DNA from: an uncultured Eubacteriales bacterium
GTDB lineage: Bacteria; Bacillota; Clostridia; Peptostreptococcales; Anaerovoracaceae
Direction: 5' to 3'
DNA length: 64,000 nt
Assembly (NCBI GenBank): GCA_900545135.1
Contig: UQXL01000001.1
Coordinates: 62,001-126,000, forward strand
Below, piece after piece: positions 41,854 through 51,706 of the stretch. The translations under genes and the position numbers were made by a program. A model generated the notes under the pieces. The model was given only the letters and a program-made list of their open reading frames with translations. It did no database searches and was not told the DNA's origin. Every line of letters begins with the position of its first letter. The first letter of the stretch is position 1.

Positions 41854-44170
41854 CGTGTTTTACCCTGTCTCTTTCCTCGGCAGCCTTGGCGCTGTTCCAG
41901 TGATCCATGGTTCCGACCAGATAACCGGTTATCCTGCGTATCCTTTCAAAGCCCACATCGCCGTCGCTTTCCTTTCTGTGACACATAGGACATTCGTTGT
42001 CGATGATTCCCGTATAGCCGCAGCACGGGTCTCTGTCCACCGGGTGGTTTATGGAGCCGTAGCCTACTCCCGATTCTTTCATAAATCTCACTACTTTTTC
42101 AAAAGCGTCGAGATTTTTCAGCGGGTCTCCGTCCAGCTCTATATATGAGATGTGTCCTCCGTTGGTAAGGGCGTGGTAAGGAGCTTCCAGCCTTATCTTG
42201 TCAAAGGCGTTGATATCGTAGTATACAGGGATATGGAAACTGTTGGTATAGTAATCTCTGTCCGTAACACCCTCGATTATGCCGTATTTTTCCTTATCTA
42301 TCCTTACAAATCTGCCGGAAAGGCCCTCCGCAGGAGTCGCTATCAGCGACCAGTTCAGACCTGTCTTTCTGGACTTTTCGTCCATTCTCTTTCTCATATA
42401 TCCTATGATCTCAAGACCCAGTATCTGTGATTCTTTCGACTCTCCGTGGTGCTTGCCGGTAAGGGCTTTAAGGCACTCCGCCAGACCTATGAATCCAACC
42501 GTGAGAGTTCCGTGTTTTATCACTTCTTCTATGGTGTCGTCAGGACCAATCTTGTCCGAATCGAGCCATATTCCTTGTCCCATGAGGAACGGGAAGTTCC
42601 TTACTTTCTTCTGAGACTGGATCTTAAATCTGTCGTAAAGCTGATCGCACGCCAAGTCTATCATGTGGTCAAGTCCCTCGAAGAACATGTCCAGATCGCC
42701 CTTGGCTTTGATGGCAAGCCTCGGCAGGTTGATAGAAGTAAAGCTCAGATTTCCGCGTCCGGTTACTATTTCTCTCGTCGGATCGTAGGTGTTGCCGATA
42801 ACTCTTGTTCTGCATCCCATGTAAGCACATTCCGTGTTAGGGTCGCCCTCTACATAATACTGTTTGTTGAACGGAGCGTCCAGGAACGAAAAGTTCGGGA
42901 ACAGCCTCTTGGCGGATACTTTGCACGCCAGTTTGAACAGATCATAGTTCGGGTCTTCAGGGTTATAGCTTACGCCCTCTTTGACTTTGAATATCTGTAT
43001 AGGGAAAATAGGCGTTTCTCCGTTGCCCAGGCCGGCTTCGGTGGCCAGCATTACTGATTCCATGACAAGTCTTCCCTCCGGGGAAGTGTCTGTTCCGTAG
43101 TTGATGGAACTGAACGGCACCTGCGCGCCTGCTCTGGAATGCATGGTATTAAGATTATGTATAAAGGCTTCCATAGCCTGATAAGTCTTTCTTCTTATCT
43201 CATTGTCGGCGAACTTGGTAGCTCTGTCCTGCATTTTCCTGGCTTCATCTTCAGGAACTATCTTTTTAAGTTCCTCAAGCTCCAGCTCTTTGTAATCGTT
43301 GTCCCAAGCCATGCAAGGACATACTCCGTGCTCTTCCTCGATCTTCTTTCCAATCTCTTTCATTCTGTCCACGCCGTCTTCCACGTCGTGCAGAAAGTCC
43401 AGCATTTTCCCAAGATTAGTAAGATAGAGTTTCTTATATGTCTTTCTCACTCCGGGAGCCATGCCGTAATCGAAATTAGGCACCGACTGGCCGCCGTGCT
43501 GGTCGTTCTGATTGGACTGGATCGCGATGCATGCGAGAGCCGCATAGCTTTCTATGTCGTTAGGCTCTCTCAGATGTCCGTGACCTGTGGAAAAGCCGCC
43601 TTTCAGCAGTTTCACCAGATCTATCTGGCAGCATGTCATCGTAAGAGTATAGAAATCCATGTCGTGTATATGTATGTCTCCGTTTTCGTGAGCCGCAGTG
43701 TGCTTAGGATCTATCACATACATCTTGTAGAATTCTTTGGCACCCTCGGAACCGTATTTCAGCATTGTTCCCATGGCGGTGTTGCCGTCTATGTTGGCGT
43801 TCTCACGTTTTATTTCGTTTTCCTTTGCTTCCTTGAAGGTCAGATCCTCGTAGATCTTCATGAGCTTGGTGTTCATGTCCCTAGCTCTTGTACGTTCCGC
43901 CCTGTAAAGGATGTATTCTTTCGCCGTTCTGGCATGACCGTTCTCTATAAGGATCTTTTCGACCGCGTCCTGAATCTGCTCTACGGCTGGTACCTGATTG
44001 TGGCATACTTCAAGAAGATATAATTCCGTCTGTTTGGCCAGGTACATGGCCATCTCTTTGTCTTTGCCGCCCAAAACCTGAGCTGCCTTGAATATAGCGT
44101 CGGCGATCTTATCGACGTTAAAGTCGACTGTGCGTCCGTCTCTCTTGGTTATTTTTTTGATGCTGTCCAT
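41825..44170 (-). CDS. nrdD: Anaerobic ribonucleoside-triphosphate reductase
   Basis: This 781-residue class III reductase has an N-terminal ATP-cone (residues 1-95, KITKRDGRTVDFNVDKIADAI), the large glycyl-radical barrel, a zinc site near the C-terminus (DPCCGYTG and ECPMCHRKE) and the radical loop RRITGYLVG. It makes dNTPs without oxygen. nrdG overlaps downstream. Two imperfect NrdR-box-like sequences lie upstream. Confidence 0.97.
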   Translation of the reverse strand: MDSIKKITKRDGRTVDFNVDKIADAIFKAAQVLGGKDKEMAMYLAKQTELYLLEVCHNQVPAVEQIQDAVEKILIENGHARTAKEYILYRAERTRARDMNTKLMKIYEDLTFKEAKENEIKRENANIDGNTAMGTMLKYGSEGAKEFYKMYVIDPKHTAAHENGDIHIHDMDFYTLTMTCCQIDLVKLLKGGFSTGHGHLREPNDIESYAALACIAIQSNQNDQHGGQSVPNFDYGMAPGVRKTYKKLYLTNLGKMLDFLHDVEDGVDRMKEIGKKIEEEHGVCPCMAWDNDYKELELEELKKIVPEDEARKMQDRATKFADNEIRRKTYQAMEAFIHNLNTMHSRAGAQVPFSSINYGTDTSPEGRLVMESVMLATEAGLGNGETPIFPIQIFKVKEGVSYNPEDPNYDLFKLACKVSAKRLFPNFSFLDAPFNKQYYVEGDPNTECAYMGCRTRVIGNTYDPTREIVTGRGNLSFTSINLPRLAIKAKGDLDMFFEGLDHMIDLACDQLYDRFKIQSQKKVRNFPFLMGQGIWLDSDKIGPDDTIEEVIKHGTLTVGFIGLAECLKALTGKHHGESKESQILGLEIIGYMRKRMDEKSRKTGLNWSLIATPAEGLSGRFVRIDKEKYGIIEGVTDRDYYTNSFHIPVYYDINAFDKIRLEAPYHALTNGGHISYIELDGDPLKNLDAFEKVVRFMKESGVGYGSINHPVDRDPCCGYTGIIDNECPMCHRKESDGDVGFERIRRITGYLVGTMDHWNSAKAAEERDRVKHDVRTELERI

Positions 44171-44203
44171 GAATCTCTACCTCTTTTCTAAATCAGGCAT
44201 ACC

Positions 44204-44257
44204 CACAATATGTAGTAGCCGTATTAAAAACTTACCACTAATTACGCTATATGTCAA
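44204..44257 (-). promoter_or_regulatory. Candidate NrdR boxes upstream of nrdD
   Basis: CACAATATGTAGT (44204-44216) and CGCTATATGTCAA (44245-44257) resemble the NrdR box (ACACwATATwGTGT). They are 41 bp apart, about four helical turns. The second contains TTGACA on the minus strand, usable as -35. Confidence 0.45.
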
Positions 44258-44284
44258 GGGTCAAATAACTATATTTGATATTTT

Positions 44285-44869
44285 TTATTTTCTCCTATAA
44301 TATTCTTCTTTCAGCATGGACATAAGGCGCAGATCGACGTATTTTCCGTTTTTCTTCCCGGCGCACCGCATGACGCCTTCTTCGACGAATCCGACTTTCT
44401 CATACAGCGAAGCAGCCGCCATATTATCGATGAAGTGATCTAGAGTCACTCTCTGACAGTCCATTTCCTCAAATGCCCATTTTAACGTCCATCTGAGAGC
44501 CTGCTCTCCCAGGCCTTTTCCTCTCATGGCGGGTTCTGCAATATATATCCTCGTTATATCAAGAGAATCATAATGGGGATTGATATTGCTTATATATATT
44601 CTTCCTACAGGCGTATCCGTGCCTACGGGCTCACACGTGCCTGCTGCCTCGTCCGTGCCGGCTGTCTCGTCCGTGCCGGCCAAACATACGGTAAGCTGTC
44701 TGGCTTTATCATCTTCCTCCCTTTCGCAGAATTCTCTAACGGTCATCTCATAAGTCTTTCCCTCGTCGATAGTAAAAAATTCCGTCACTTCCGGCATACT
44801 TTCCCAGCGGGCAAAATATTTCAGATCGTCAAAAATACTTTCTCTGATATTGATTTTCAATGGCTCCAT
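44285..44869 (-). CDS. GNAT acetyltransferase (RimJ/RimL type) with a repeat insertion
   Basis: The start ATG 44869 follows AGGAGGAGAGG, giving 194 residues. The acetyl-CoA motif MRGKGLGEQALRW and the C-terminal NMAASLYEKVGFVEEG define the fold. Between two central strands lies an unusual low-complexity insertion made of about four six-residue units (AGTDET, AGTDEA, AGTCEP, VGTDTP) coded by an 18-bp tandem repeat. RimJ/RimL relatives acetylate ribosomal-protein N-termini or small amines; the substrate here is unknown. Confidence 0.85.
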   Translation of the reverse strand: MEPLKINIRESIFDDLKYFARWESMPEVTEFFTIDEGKTYEMTVREFCEREEDDKARQLTVCLAGTDETAGTDEAAGTCEPVGTDTPVGRIYISNINPHYDSLDITRIYIAEPAMRGKGLGEQALRWTLKWAFEEMDCQRVTLDHFIDNMAAASLYEKVGFVEEGVMRCAGKKNGKYVDLRLMSMLKEEYYRRK

Positions 44870-45018
44870 GCCTCTCCTCCTATCTTTCAAGCTCTTTACA
44901 AATATGTGAAATTTTTATGAAGTTATAACATTGAGGCTAAAATTGTGATATTATATTTCATTATATACGTTTTCAGACGTAATTAAAATATTTGAAATAA
45001 GATTATAGGGTGAACTAT

Positions 45019-46452
45019 ATGAATAAAAAGAAAAAGATAATCATCGCAGTATGCGCCGTAATTCTGATAGCATTATTGGCTACGGCGGCATATTTCTATT
45101 TCTCCAAGGAAAAGAAAGAGCCTCCTACCATGGAGGAGACCGTCAACAGCAGGATCTCCGCTTACGAAACGGATCTGACCGATTCAATACCGTCGATGAC
45201 AAGTCAGGAGGCGGTAAGAAAATATCTGGTCAACTGGGCTGAAAATAAAGGCATAGACGTCAAAACAGACAGCGCCGGCAATGTCATATACTCTCTTAAA
45301 GCGACGGAGGGTTTTGAAAATCAGTCTCCTTCCGTTATATTATGCGGATATGACTACGCCAGCATGGGTTCTTATGTAAACAGCATCGCCTGCGCGCTTA
45401 CGGTCGCCAAGAACGACAATCCTCATGGAGAATACAAAGTCATTTTCGTGTCAGAGGAGATGGGAAACAAAAAAGGAGCAGAAGCGCTTTCTGAAAAATA
45501 TTTTACCGACGATACAAAGGTATTCTGCCTTGGCGATACCCATTCATCGAGGCTTTCCCTTTCGACTGGAGGATTCAGCAAATATGCGCTTTCAAAGAAC
45601 CTGAACTACACGGATACTTCTTACGATACGGCGTACAGAGTGAGCATCTCCGGACTGCCTGCGCACAGGTTTTCCAGCATGAATTCCAATGTGCCTAACC
45701 CTATAAAGACTTTGGGCAATCTGCTGGCTAATTTTAAATCTACTTCCATCCTCTTTGAGCTCTCTTCTTTCTCCGGAGGCGGCGATTCGGACGTTATTCC
45801 TCAGGATGCGTCGGTGGTCATCGTTGTCAACGAAGATTCGGCGGAAAAGCTGGAAAAGAATCTCAACAGTGCGATAGAAAAATTCTATGACAAATATGGC
45901 GACGACTATCCCGACGCTGAATATGCTTTTGAAGTGGTCGAGACGCCTTCGCAGGTGATAAGCACAGAGGACACGGAAAGCATCATAAGTCTCCTCTACA
46001 CGGCCATAAACGGCGAGCATTACAAGGACGACAATGGTGAGATCGCTTCCATAGCAAATATAGGCCGCATCTCCACCGAAAACAGGACACTGAATATTGA
46101 AGTCGCAGCTTCCAGTTACAGCGACGAGTTAACTGCAGAAATGGCGGAAGCCTATGAAACCATAAGCGCCCTCACAGACGTTAAATATACTTTGAGCGAA
46201 TCTTCAGCGCCTTTCCACGCCAACGAATCAGGCGAAGAACTGGCGGATGAATTCCACAGCGCATACACAGAATACCAGAACATCAATCTGGACAAGGTCG
46301 ACATGGCCGAATGGACTCCTGCCCTCACTGTGAGCTCCAAAAATCAGTCCATGGCCGTTATCGCTTTCGGCGTGACTCAGAGAACAAAAGACAATTTTGC
46401 GGGAGGACTGATAACTTATCTGCAGACTCCTGAAGCGGAAGAAGAACAGTAG
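45019..46452 (+). CDS. Membrane-anchored M20-like protein, metal site degenerate
   Basis: From ATG 45019 (AGGGTG seven bases upstream) this 477-residue protein has a basic N-terminus and one helix at about 6-27, so the rest lies outside the cell. The order of motifs follows aminoacyl-histidine dipeptidase-type M20 proteins: an ILCGYDYAS segment at the place of GHxDxV, SEEMGNKKGAEAL, GLPAHRFSSMNSN and FSGGGDSDVIPQ. The first metal histidine seems replaced by tyrosine, so activity is doubtful. It may be a binding or scaffold protein. A terminator follows directly. Confidence 0.65.
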   Translation: MNKKKKIIIAVCAVILIALLATAAYFYFSKEKKEPPTMEETVNSRISAYETDLTDSIPSMTSQEAVRKYLVNWAENKGIDVKTDSAGNVIYSLKATEGFENQSPSVILCGYDYASMGSYVNSIACALTVAKNDNPHGEYKVIFVSEEMGNKKGAEALSEKYFTDDTKVFCLGDTHSSRLSLSTGGFSKYALSKNLNYTDTSYDTAYRVSISGLPAHRFSSMNSNVPNPIKTLGNLLANFKSTSILFELSSFSGGGDSDVIPQDASVVIVVNEDSAEKLEKNLNSAIEKFYDKYGDDYPDAEYAFEVVETPSQVISTEDTESIISLLYTAINGEHYKDDNGEIASIANIGRISTENRTLNIEVAASSYSDELTAEMAEAYETISALTDVKYTLSESSAPFHANESGEELADEFHSAYTEYQNINLDKVDMAEWTPALTVSSKNQSMAVIAFGVTQRTKDNFAGGLITYLQTPEAEEEQ

Positions 46453-46463
46453 GCAAAACAATA

Positions 46464-46492
46464 CGGCCGCCCAATGGGCGGCCGTTACTTTA
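46464..46492 (+). terminator. Terminator behind the M20-like gene
   Basis: CGGCCGCCC pairs perfectly with GGGCGGCCG around AAT and is followed by TTACTTTATTT. Confidence 0.75.
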
Positions 46493-46518
46493 TTTAATCC
46501 TCATCTTTCACTTCTTAC

Positions 46519-47832
46519 TTAGTCGTCATCTTTCCCATTTTCTGTTGCGATCTCTATCGTCGCACTCTGCACTATATGGTGCTGCACATCGTGAGCCGTT
46601 ATACTGCAGTTCTGCCAGCTGCACTGGAAGGTCTCGCCTTCCTCCGGTATCCTGCCTAAGATTCCGCATATAAAACCGCTGAAAGTATCATATACGTCTG
46701 TCGGCAGATCCAGTTCGAGAGCTTCGGCCACATCTTCCAGATCGGCGCAGCCTTGTATTCTGAATTTTCCTTCTGCCAGCTTCTCTATTTCTTCAGGCTT
46801 GACAGGACTTTCTTTTTCGGAAAGGTCTCCCAGCAAGGCTTCCATTATATCATGGAGTGTGACTATTCCTGACATTCCGCCGTATTCATCTATGACCACA
46901 GCGAAATACTCTCTGCTTTCCTGCATTTTTCTGAAAAGGCTGTTGGCTTTCATGCTTTCAGGCACCAGCATGGCTTTTTCTACTATGTTGTCTATTATCT
47001 GCTGCTGCTCTTTTTCTGGATAGAGGAAATATTCTTTCGTGTCCATAATGCCTATTATATCGTCCAGACTGTCGCCGCATACTGGATATTTCGTATGCTT
47101 GCTCTCCCTTATGGTTTCTTTCCACTCTTCCATATCGTCTGAAACGCTGAGGGCTATCACGTCGCGCCTGTGGGTGCACATTTCTTCTGCCGTTATATCA
47201 TCAAATTCAAATATGTTCTGTATGAGCTCGTCTTCCTCAGGCTGAATGACGCCCTTTTCCTTGCCCTCCGCCAGCATCATCTTTATGGATTCCTCGGTGA
47301 CTGTGCTGTCCTCTTCTTCCGGGTTTATCCTCAGAAGTCTTAGTATAAGGTTGGTGGAAACAGTGAGCAGCCATACTATAGGCGCGAATATTTTAGCCAC
47401 GAAGTAGAGGATGCCCGACATCCCAAGCGCTATACCCTCAGATTTTTTCATGGCCACCCTCTTAGGAACCAGCTCTCCGAAGACCAGCGTAAAATACGCC
47501 AGTATCAAGGTTATTACCACCACAGCCGCAGCTTTTAACACGGCTGGTGAAATAGCAACTCCGGCTGCCATCAGTTTTATGACGATAAGGTCTGCGAAAG
47601 TCTCTGCGGCTACAGCACTCTGCAGCAGACTTGCGAGAGTGATGGCGACCTGTATCGTCGCCAGGAACCGAGCCGGCTGGTCCGTAAGAGCCACAAGTCT
47701 TACGGCCTTTTTATTTCCCTCCTCGGCCATCTTCTTAAGCTTGACGTCGTTCATGGAAATTACCGCTATCTCGGTGGCGGCAAACACGGCGTTCAGGCCT
47801 ATCAAAAGCAAAAGTAAAATTACAGCGTTCAT
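46519..47832 (-). CDS. CNNM/CorC-family transporter (hemolysin family)
   Basis: This 437-residue protein has a DUF21/CNNM transmembrane domain (residues 1-190, GLNAVFAATEIAVISMND and ELVPKRVAMKKSE), two CBS domains (about 205-330, with MLVPESMKANSLFRKM and EYGGMSGIVTLHDIMEALLGD) and a C-terminal CorC/HlyC transporter-associated domain. The family is linked to magnesium and other cation efflux; the old name hemolysin is not a function. It is transcribed alone. Confidence 0.92.
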   Translation of the reverse strand: MNAVILLLLLIGLNAVFAATEIAVISMNDVKLKKMAEEGNKKAVRLVALTDQPARFLATIQVAITLASLLQSAVAAETFADLIVIKLMAAGVAISPAVLKAAAVVVITLILAYFTLVFGELVPKRVAMKKSEGIALGMSGILYFVAKIFAPIVWLLTVSTNLILRLLRINPEEEDSTVTEESIKMMLAEGKEKGVIQPEEDELIQNIFEFDDITAEEMCTHRRDVIALSVSDDMEEWKETIRESKHTKYPVCGDSLDDIIGIMDTKEYFLYPEKEQQQIIDNIVEKAMLVPESMKANSLFRKMQESREYFAVVIDEYGGMSGIVTLHDIMEALLGDLSEKESPVKPEEIEKLAEGKFRIQGCADLEDVAEALELDLPTDVYDTFSGFICGILGRIPEEGETFQCSWQNCSITAHDVQHHIVQSATIEIATENGKDDD

Positions 47833-48295
47833 CTATTTTCTCCTATTATCTGTTTTCTCCCATCGGGATTTATTGATTTTTTGATTTCACGCGTTTCGTT
47901 CGTGTTAACGCGTGTTGATACGCGGTTTTGTATATCTTCAGCGTATAAAGACATGGTACACGCAAAACCACAAAAAGACACCGCAAAACTCCGGAAATTA
48001 AATTCGCAGATTGCAGTACCTTTTGAAAAGCTCCACATATTCATTTATAATGATATTCTCAGTTATAATTTTAGTATAAGCGTTTGTGTATTTACAAGTG
48101 TTCCCGTCGCCTTCGGAACTGTCTTCCATCTAATGATTTCCTTTCGTTGTGATGGTTGAAATGGTGTTGGAAAACATGATATCAGAAATTTTGCTGCATG
48201 TCAATAACAGTGAGTCCGTTTGCCAATTGTTTGCGAATTGTTTGCGAATCATGAAACGAGCTGCTGCTCCTTATTTTTTGCTGCGTTTTATCTGC
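47833..48295. other. Intergenic stretch without recognised gene
   Basis: Short frames exist on both strands but lack ribosome sites and family motifs. ACGCGTTTCGTTCGTGTTAACGCGT near 47890-47915 is split by an imperfect inverted ACGCGT. I see no RNA gene. Confidence 0.4.
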
Positions 48296-48730
48296 TTATT
48301 CTTCCGCAGCGGACACAGTAATAATTCCGCTCAGGCTTTCGATATACTCAGCGCCGGATACTGCTTCGCCCAGCTCGTACAAGCTGCTGTTGGGCGTACA
48401 TGGCGCATAAAGCATGACTACGTCGCCCCACGGCTCATAGTAAGACAGCGAACCCGGCTCGCCGTCTGAAAGCGGCGCATCCGTTACATCCAGTTCTTCC
48501 GGATAAAATGTCATCTCGTTATTGCTGAACGGTTCCACTTCGGTTGTAAGCGGCAGCTGTTCGTATAACTGCTCGGCGACTGTACTGTCGTTCAATTCAT
48601 AGATGATTTCATACTGTTCTGATTTGACAGAAATCCTCATAGTTCTTTCCTCCTGGTCTTGGTCTACTGTGCAGGCTGATACGTTCAGCAGAAGAAGAGA
48701 CATAAAAACAATGACTATTATTTTTTTCAT
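48296..48730 (-). CDS. Lipoprotein with cyclophilin-like fold domain
   Basis: This 144-residue lipoprotein has a signal sequence ending in LLNVSAC and one cyclophilin-like domain. Family features are MRISVKSEQYEIIYELNDSTVA near the start and the YYEPWGDVVMLYAPC segment with a central tryptophan-glycine pair. The function of this family is unknown; similar proteins occur beside flavodoxin and hydrolase genes. It follows the deleted alpha/beta hydrolase gene after 20 bp. Confidence 0.8.
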   Translation of the reverse strand: MKKIIVIVFMSLLLLNVSACTVDQDQEERTMRISVKSEQYEIIYELNDSTVAEQLYEQLPLTTEVEPFSNNEMTFYPEELDVTDAPLSDGEPGSLSYYEPWGDVVMLYAPCTPNSSLYELGEAVSGAEYIESLSGIITVSAAEE

Positions 48731-48750
48731 GGCTGCTCCTTAACCTAAAT

Positions 48751-49185
48751 TCAACCCAGATTCCCGCGCAGAAAGCTCTCTATCTCATCAAATGGGATCT
48801 TTGCCATGTCGTCGTACAGATCCACATGGTTACAGTCCGGCACAACGATCATGCGCTTCGGTTCTGCCGCCTTTTCATAGGCCATGTCGCTGAACATGTC
48901 CGGAGAAGATACATGGCGCGGCTCTCCGCCGGACTCGCCCATATAGCAAGGGTCAAAGGTCAGAACGACAAATCCTCTCTTTGCCAGCTCATTGGCGTAT
49001 ACAGACGGCCCCTGCTCTTTTACGCCGCCGTAAGGCGCGCCTACAACGATGGCCGCATGTTTTCCCGTTTTGCCCATATTTTTCATTGTATAAAGATCGC
49101 CGGCAAGGGCGATACCGTAGCGGTTATTGTAACGTACATGGATTCTCTCCACATTTTCATTGAGTTTGCAGATATATTGGCTCAT
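48751..49185 (-). pseudogene. Alpha/beta hydrolase with large internal deletion
   Basis: The 144-residue frame has the N-terminal part of a dienelactone-hydrolase-like protein (RYGIALAGDLY, AAIVVGAPYGGVKEQGPSVYANELAKRG, TFDPCYMGESGGEPRHVSSPDMF) joined directly to its C-terminal end (MAYEKAAEPKRMIVVPDCNHVDLYDD). Family members are about 300 residues. The middle, including the nucleophile elbow and catalytic acid, is missing, while the final histidine (NHVDLYD) remains. The deletion is in frame. No activity is expected. Confidence 0.75.
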
Positions 49186-49573
49186 AAGAATGCTCCTTTC
49201 CTTCCAATTCTCTTTAAGCTTATTCTTTCCAGCATCTTACATTTAAATTTAATATTATTATAGTGCGGTGAGCCTTCGATTACAAACAGTTGTCATTCAT
49301 GATTTTTCATAGTTTTTAAGAATGATATGTATGGTAGAATGTCCGCATAAGATTATAGCGGCTGTGCCGAGAGGAAGCGGCCGTTGAAACGCCGCTTGTC
49401 TGACTGGCATTGGGGTATATCGAAGCTAGCGTAGCGGTAAGAAAAAGACAAATGCACGCATAAAAAATCCGGGAGCCAGAACCGTTGTCCAAACAGTCCA
49501 AACTCCCGGGAGGTGTTGGTTTATATGCTTTTTCAGTTCCTTATTTCTCCACCCTTGACATCAGATACACCGC
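49186..49573. other. Intergenic stretch at the left border of the AT-rich element
   Basis: No gene is seen. It holds hairpins AAGCGGC/GCCGCTT (about 49374-49397) and CCGGGAG/CTCCCGG (about 49469-49509), and the repeated octamer GTCCAAAC at 49487, 49496 and 49592. Confidence 0.45.
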
Positions 49574-50863
49574 TTAACCTTGCTCATCATTGTCCAAACT
49601 TATGCTTAGCTCTTCATCTATGATAGGAAGCTTGAAAATAATAGATTTTAGCCATTGCCCGTTTGCTTGTTTCTCTTCATAAATTTGAATTTCTGAAATA
49701 AGAGCTTCTATAAGTTGTCTGCGTTCAACATCATTCATCACTTTATATAGTTTATCAAAATAAATTAATACTTTATATATATTATCTCCAGTCAGTTTTT
49801 CTGTTTCTATAGTTTCTTTCTTGGTTTTAGCCTCTATTAATCGTCCTTCTAACTCTTCTATTTTATCATACATACGATAAAGTCTATCGTCTAAATCAGA
49901 TTTTCTTCTTTTATAATGCTTATCATCAACATCTAAACTATCTATTTCCTCAATGAGTTTAAATTTTGTTAAATGGCTTTTCCTTAATTCCTTTTGATAA
50001 TTATCTATCTCAGTTTCGATAGCTGATGTATCAACTTTCATGTTAATTTTTTCCTGCATCATAGTTGCAAACTTTGGATTGCTCACTAATTTTATTATCA
50101 CTTCTGATACAGCATCATCTAACAGTTCTTCTCTAATCTGCTTATTAAAGGTGCATTTATGACCTCTATTCATCTGCCTATGTTTGCAACCATAATAATA
50201 AAAATCTTTGTATTTCGTTCCATCTTTTTTATATTTAATTGACTTATTCCCAAACATTCCCGCACCGCATAATGGGCATTTTACAATTCCTGACAAGAGG
50301 TGAATTCGCATGTTTTTCCCTTTGTTTACATGTTCATATTTTTTAGCTTGTACTTTCAATTTCACCTGTGCTGCTTGCCATACCTCATCAGAAACTATTG
50401 CTTCATGGATACCTTCTGCTATCAAGTAATCATCTTGTTCTACCTGTTTATATTCATTTCTTGTCCCATGAACTTTCTCTAATGTTCTTCTCCCAAATGC
50501 TATTTTACCGTTGTATACAGGGTTTTTAAGAATTTTCCTTATTAATCCTGCATCAAATAACGGATTTTTACCATTTTGTCTTGGTATTTTTCTTATGCCA
50601 TGGTTTTCTAAATATTTTGATATGCCGTTTGCTCCAATACTTGTGTTTACATATTGGTCAAAAATAATCCTTATAGCAACTGCTTCTTCCTCATTGATTA
50701 TTAATTTACCATCTACAAGTTTATATCCATATGGGGCAAATCCGCCATTCCATTTGCCTTCCCTCGCTTTTTGGATACGACCTTCCATTGTTTGAACACG
50801 AATATTTGAGCTATGTAAAAAGATCCTAAAAGATGAATATGAATTTGTCCTATCGACGCACAT
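49574..50863 (-). pseudogene. Large serine recombinase lacking its catalytic domain
   Basis: From about NIRVQTMEGRIQKAREG on, the protein has the recombinase domain (FAPYGYKLVDGKL, ENHGIRKIPRQNG), a zinc ribbon (CPLCGAGMFGNK and GHKCTF) and a long coiled coil, as in integrases of clostridial conjugative elements. The N-terminal resolvase domain of about 150 residues with the active serine is absent; the first 20 residues are antisense to the relaxase relic and not recombinase. It cannot catalyse recombination alone. Confidence 0.85.
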
Positions 50864-51395
50864 AGATAAAGGGCATATCCATAATCATATCATCTTTAAC
50901 AATGTAAATATGGTTACCGGAAAATGCTATCAGTCGAACAAGAAAAGCTATCATAAAATCAGATATCAAAGCGATAAATTGTGCAAAGAAAACAATCTTT
51001 CTGTTATTGATGAGCACTATGAAATCTATAAGAAAAAGTACAAAACAAAAGGTAAGTCTTGGTATGAAAATGAGCAGGCAAGGCGTGGTTCTTCTTGGAA
51101 AAGTAGACTTCAATTTGACATTGATCGTATAATAAAACAATCTCAAAATTGGGATGAATTTCTAAATAAAATGGCTGAGCTTGGTTATGAAATTAAGTAT
51201 GGTAAACACATCGCTTTTAAACCGAAAGATAAGGCGAGATTTACAAGAGCAAAAACAATTGGAGAAGATTATACCGAAGAAAGATAAAAAAAACGCATTG
51301 AAAAAAGAGAAGCCATTAAGACTCCTGCCATAAAAAAACGCATTGGTACGATCATTGACATGAATACCAATGCAAAGGTGAGAGAAACCTTATAA
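50826..51395 (+). pseudogene. Relaxase fragment (MobA/VirD2-type)
   Basis: The frame reads YEFVLSTHIDKGHIHNHIIF, the histidine triad motif (HxHxH-like) of relaxases, then GKCYQSNKKSYHKIR, SWKSRLQFDIDRII and RFTRAKTIGEDYTEER. An in-frame TAA at 51285-51287 interrupts it, and the same frame continues with KKRIEKREAIKTPAIKKRIG to the stop at 51393. The N-terminal catalytic tyrosine region is missing; the sequence abuts the truncated recombinase gene at about 50805-50826. It is a dead remnant of a mobilisation gene. Confidence 0.85.
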
Positions 51396-51629
51396 CTATC
51401 TTTGATATGTCTAACACTTGGTGAGTGCCTCTTGCACAATTAAACTGAATAGTTGCAGTTAGCCTTGAAATATGATAAGTATAAAATAACTAACTATGAT
51501 CTTACATATGATTTTTGATTATTCCACATAAGAACTGTACTTTTAGGCATTTTGAAGTATTGAAAATCTCTCATTTAATCATGAATTTGCCACAATTAAA
51601 TGAGGCTTTAATGTAACAATAAAAATTTG

Positions 51630-51661
51630 AAAAGGACACCTAATAATTTAGGTGTCCTTTT
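51630..51661. terminator. Bidirectional terminator
   Basis: AAAAGGACACCTAA pairs with TTTAGGTGTCCTTTT. It ends the minus-strand surface-protein transcript. The rest of 51396-51706 holds no gene. Confidence 0.8.
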
Positions 51662-51706
51662 ATATTAAAGGTTATTTGTATCTGCATATTGTCGTTATAT
51701 ATTTCA

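Noticed and set aside
47881..48159. 92-codon plus-strand frame between the CNNM transporter and the lipoprotein
   Set aside because: No ribosome site, biased composition or recognisable domain.
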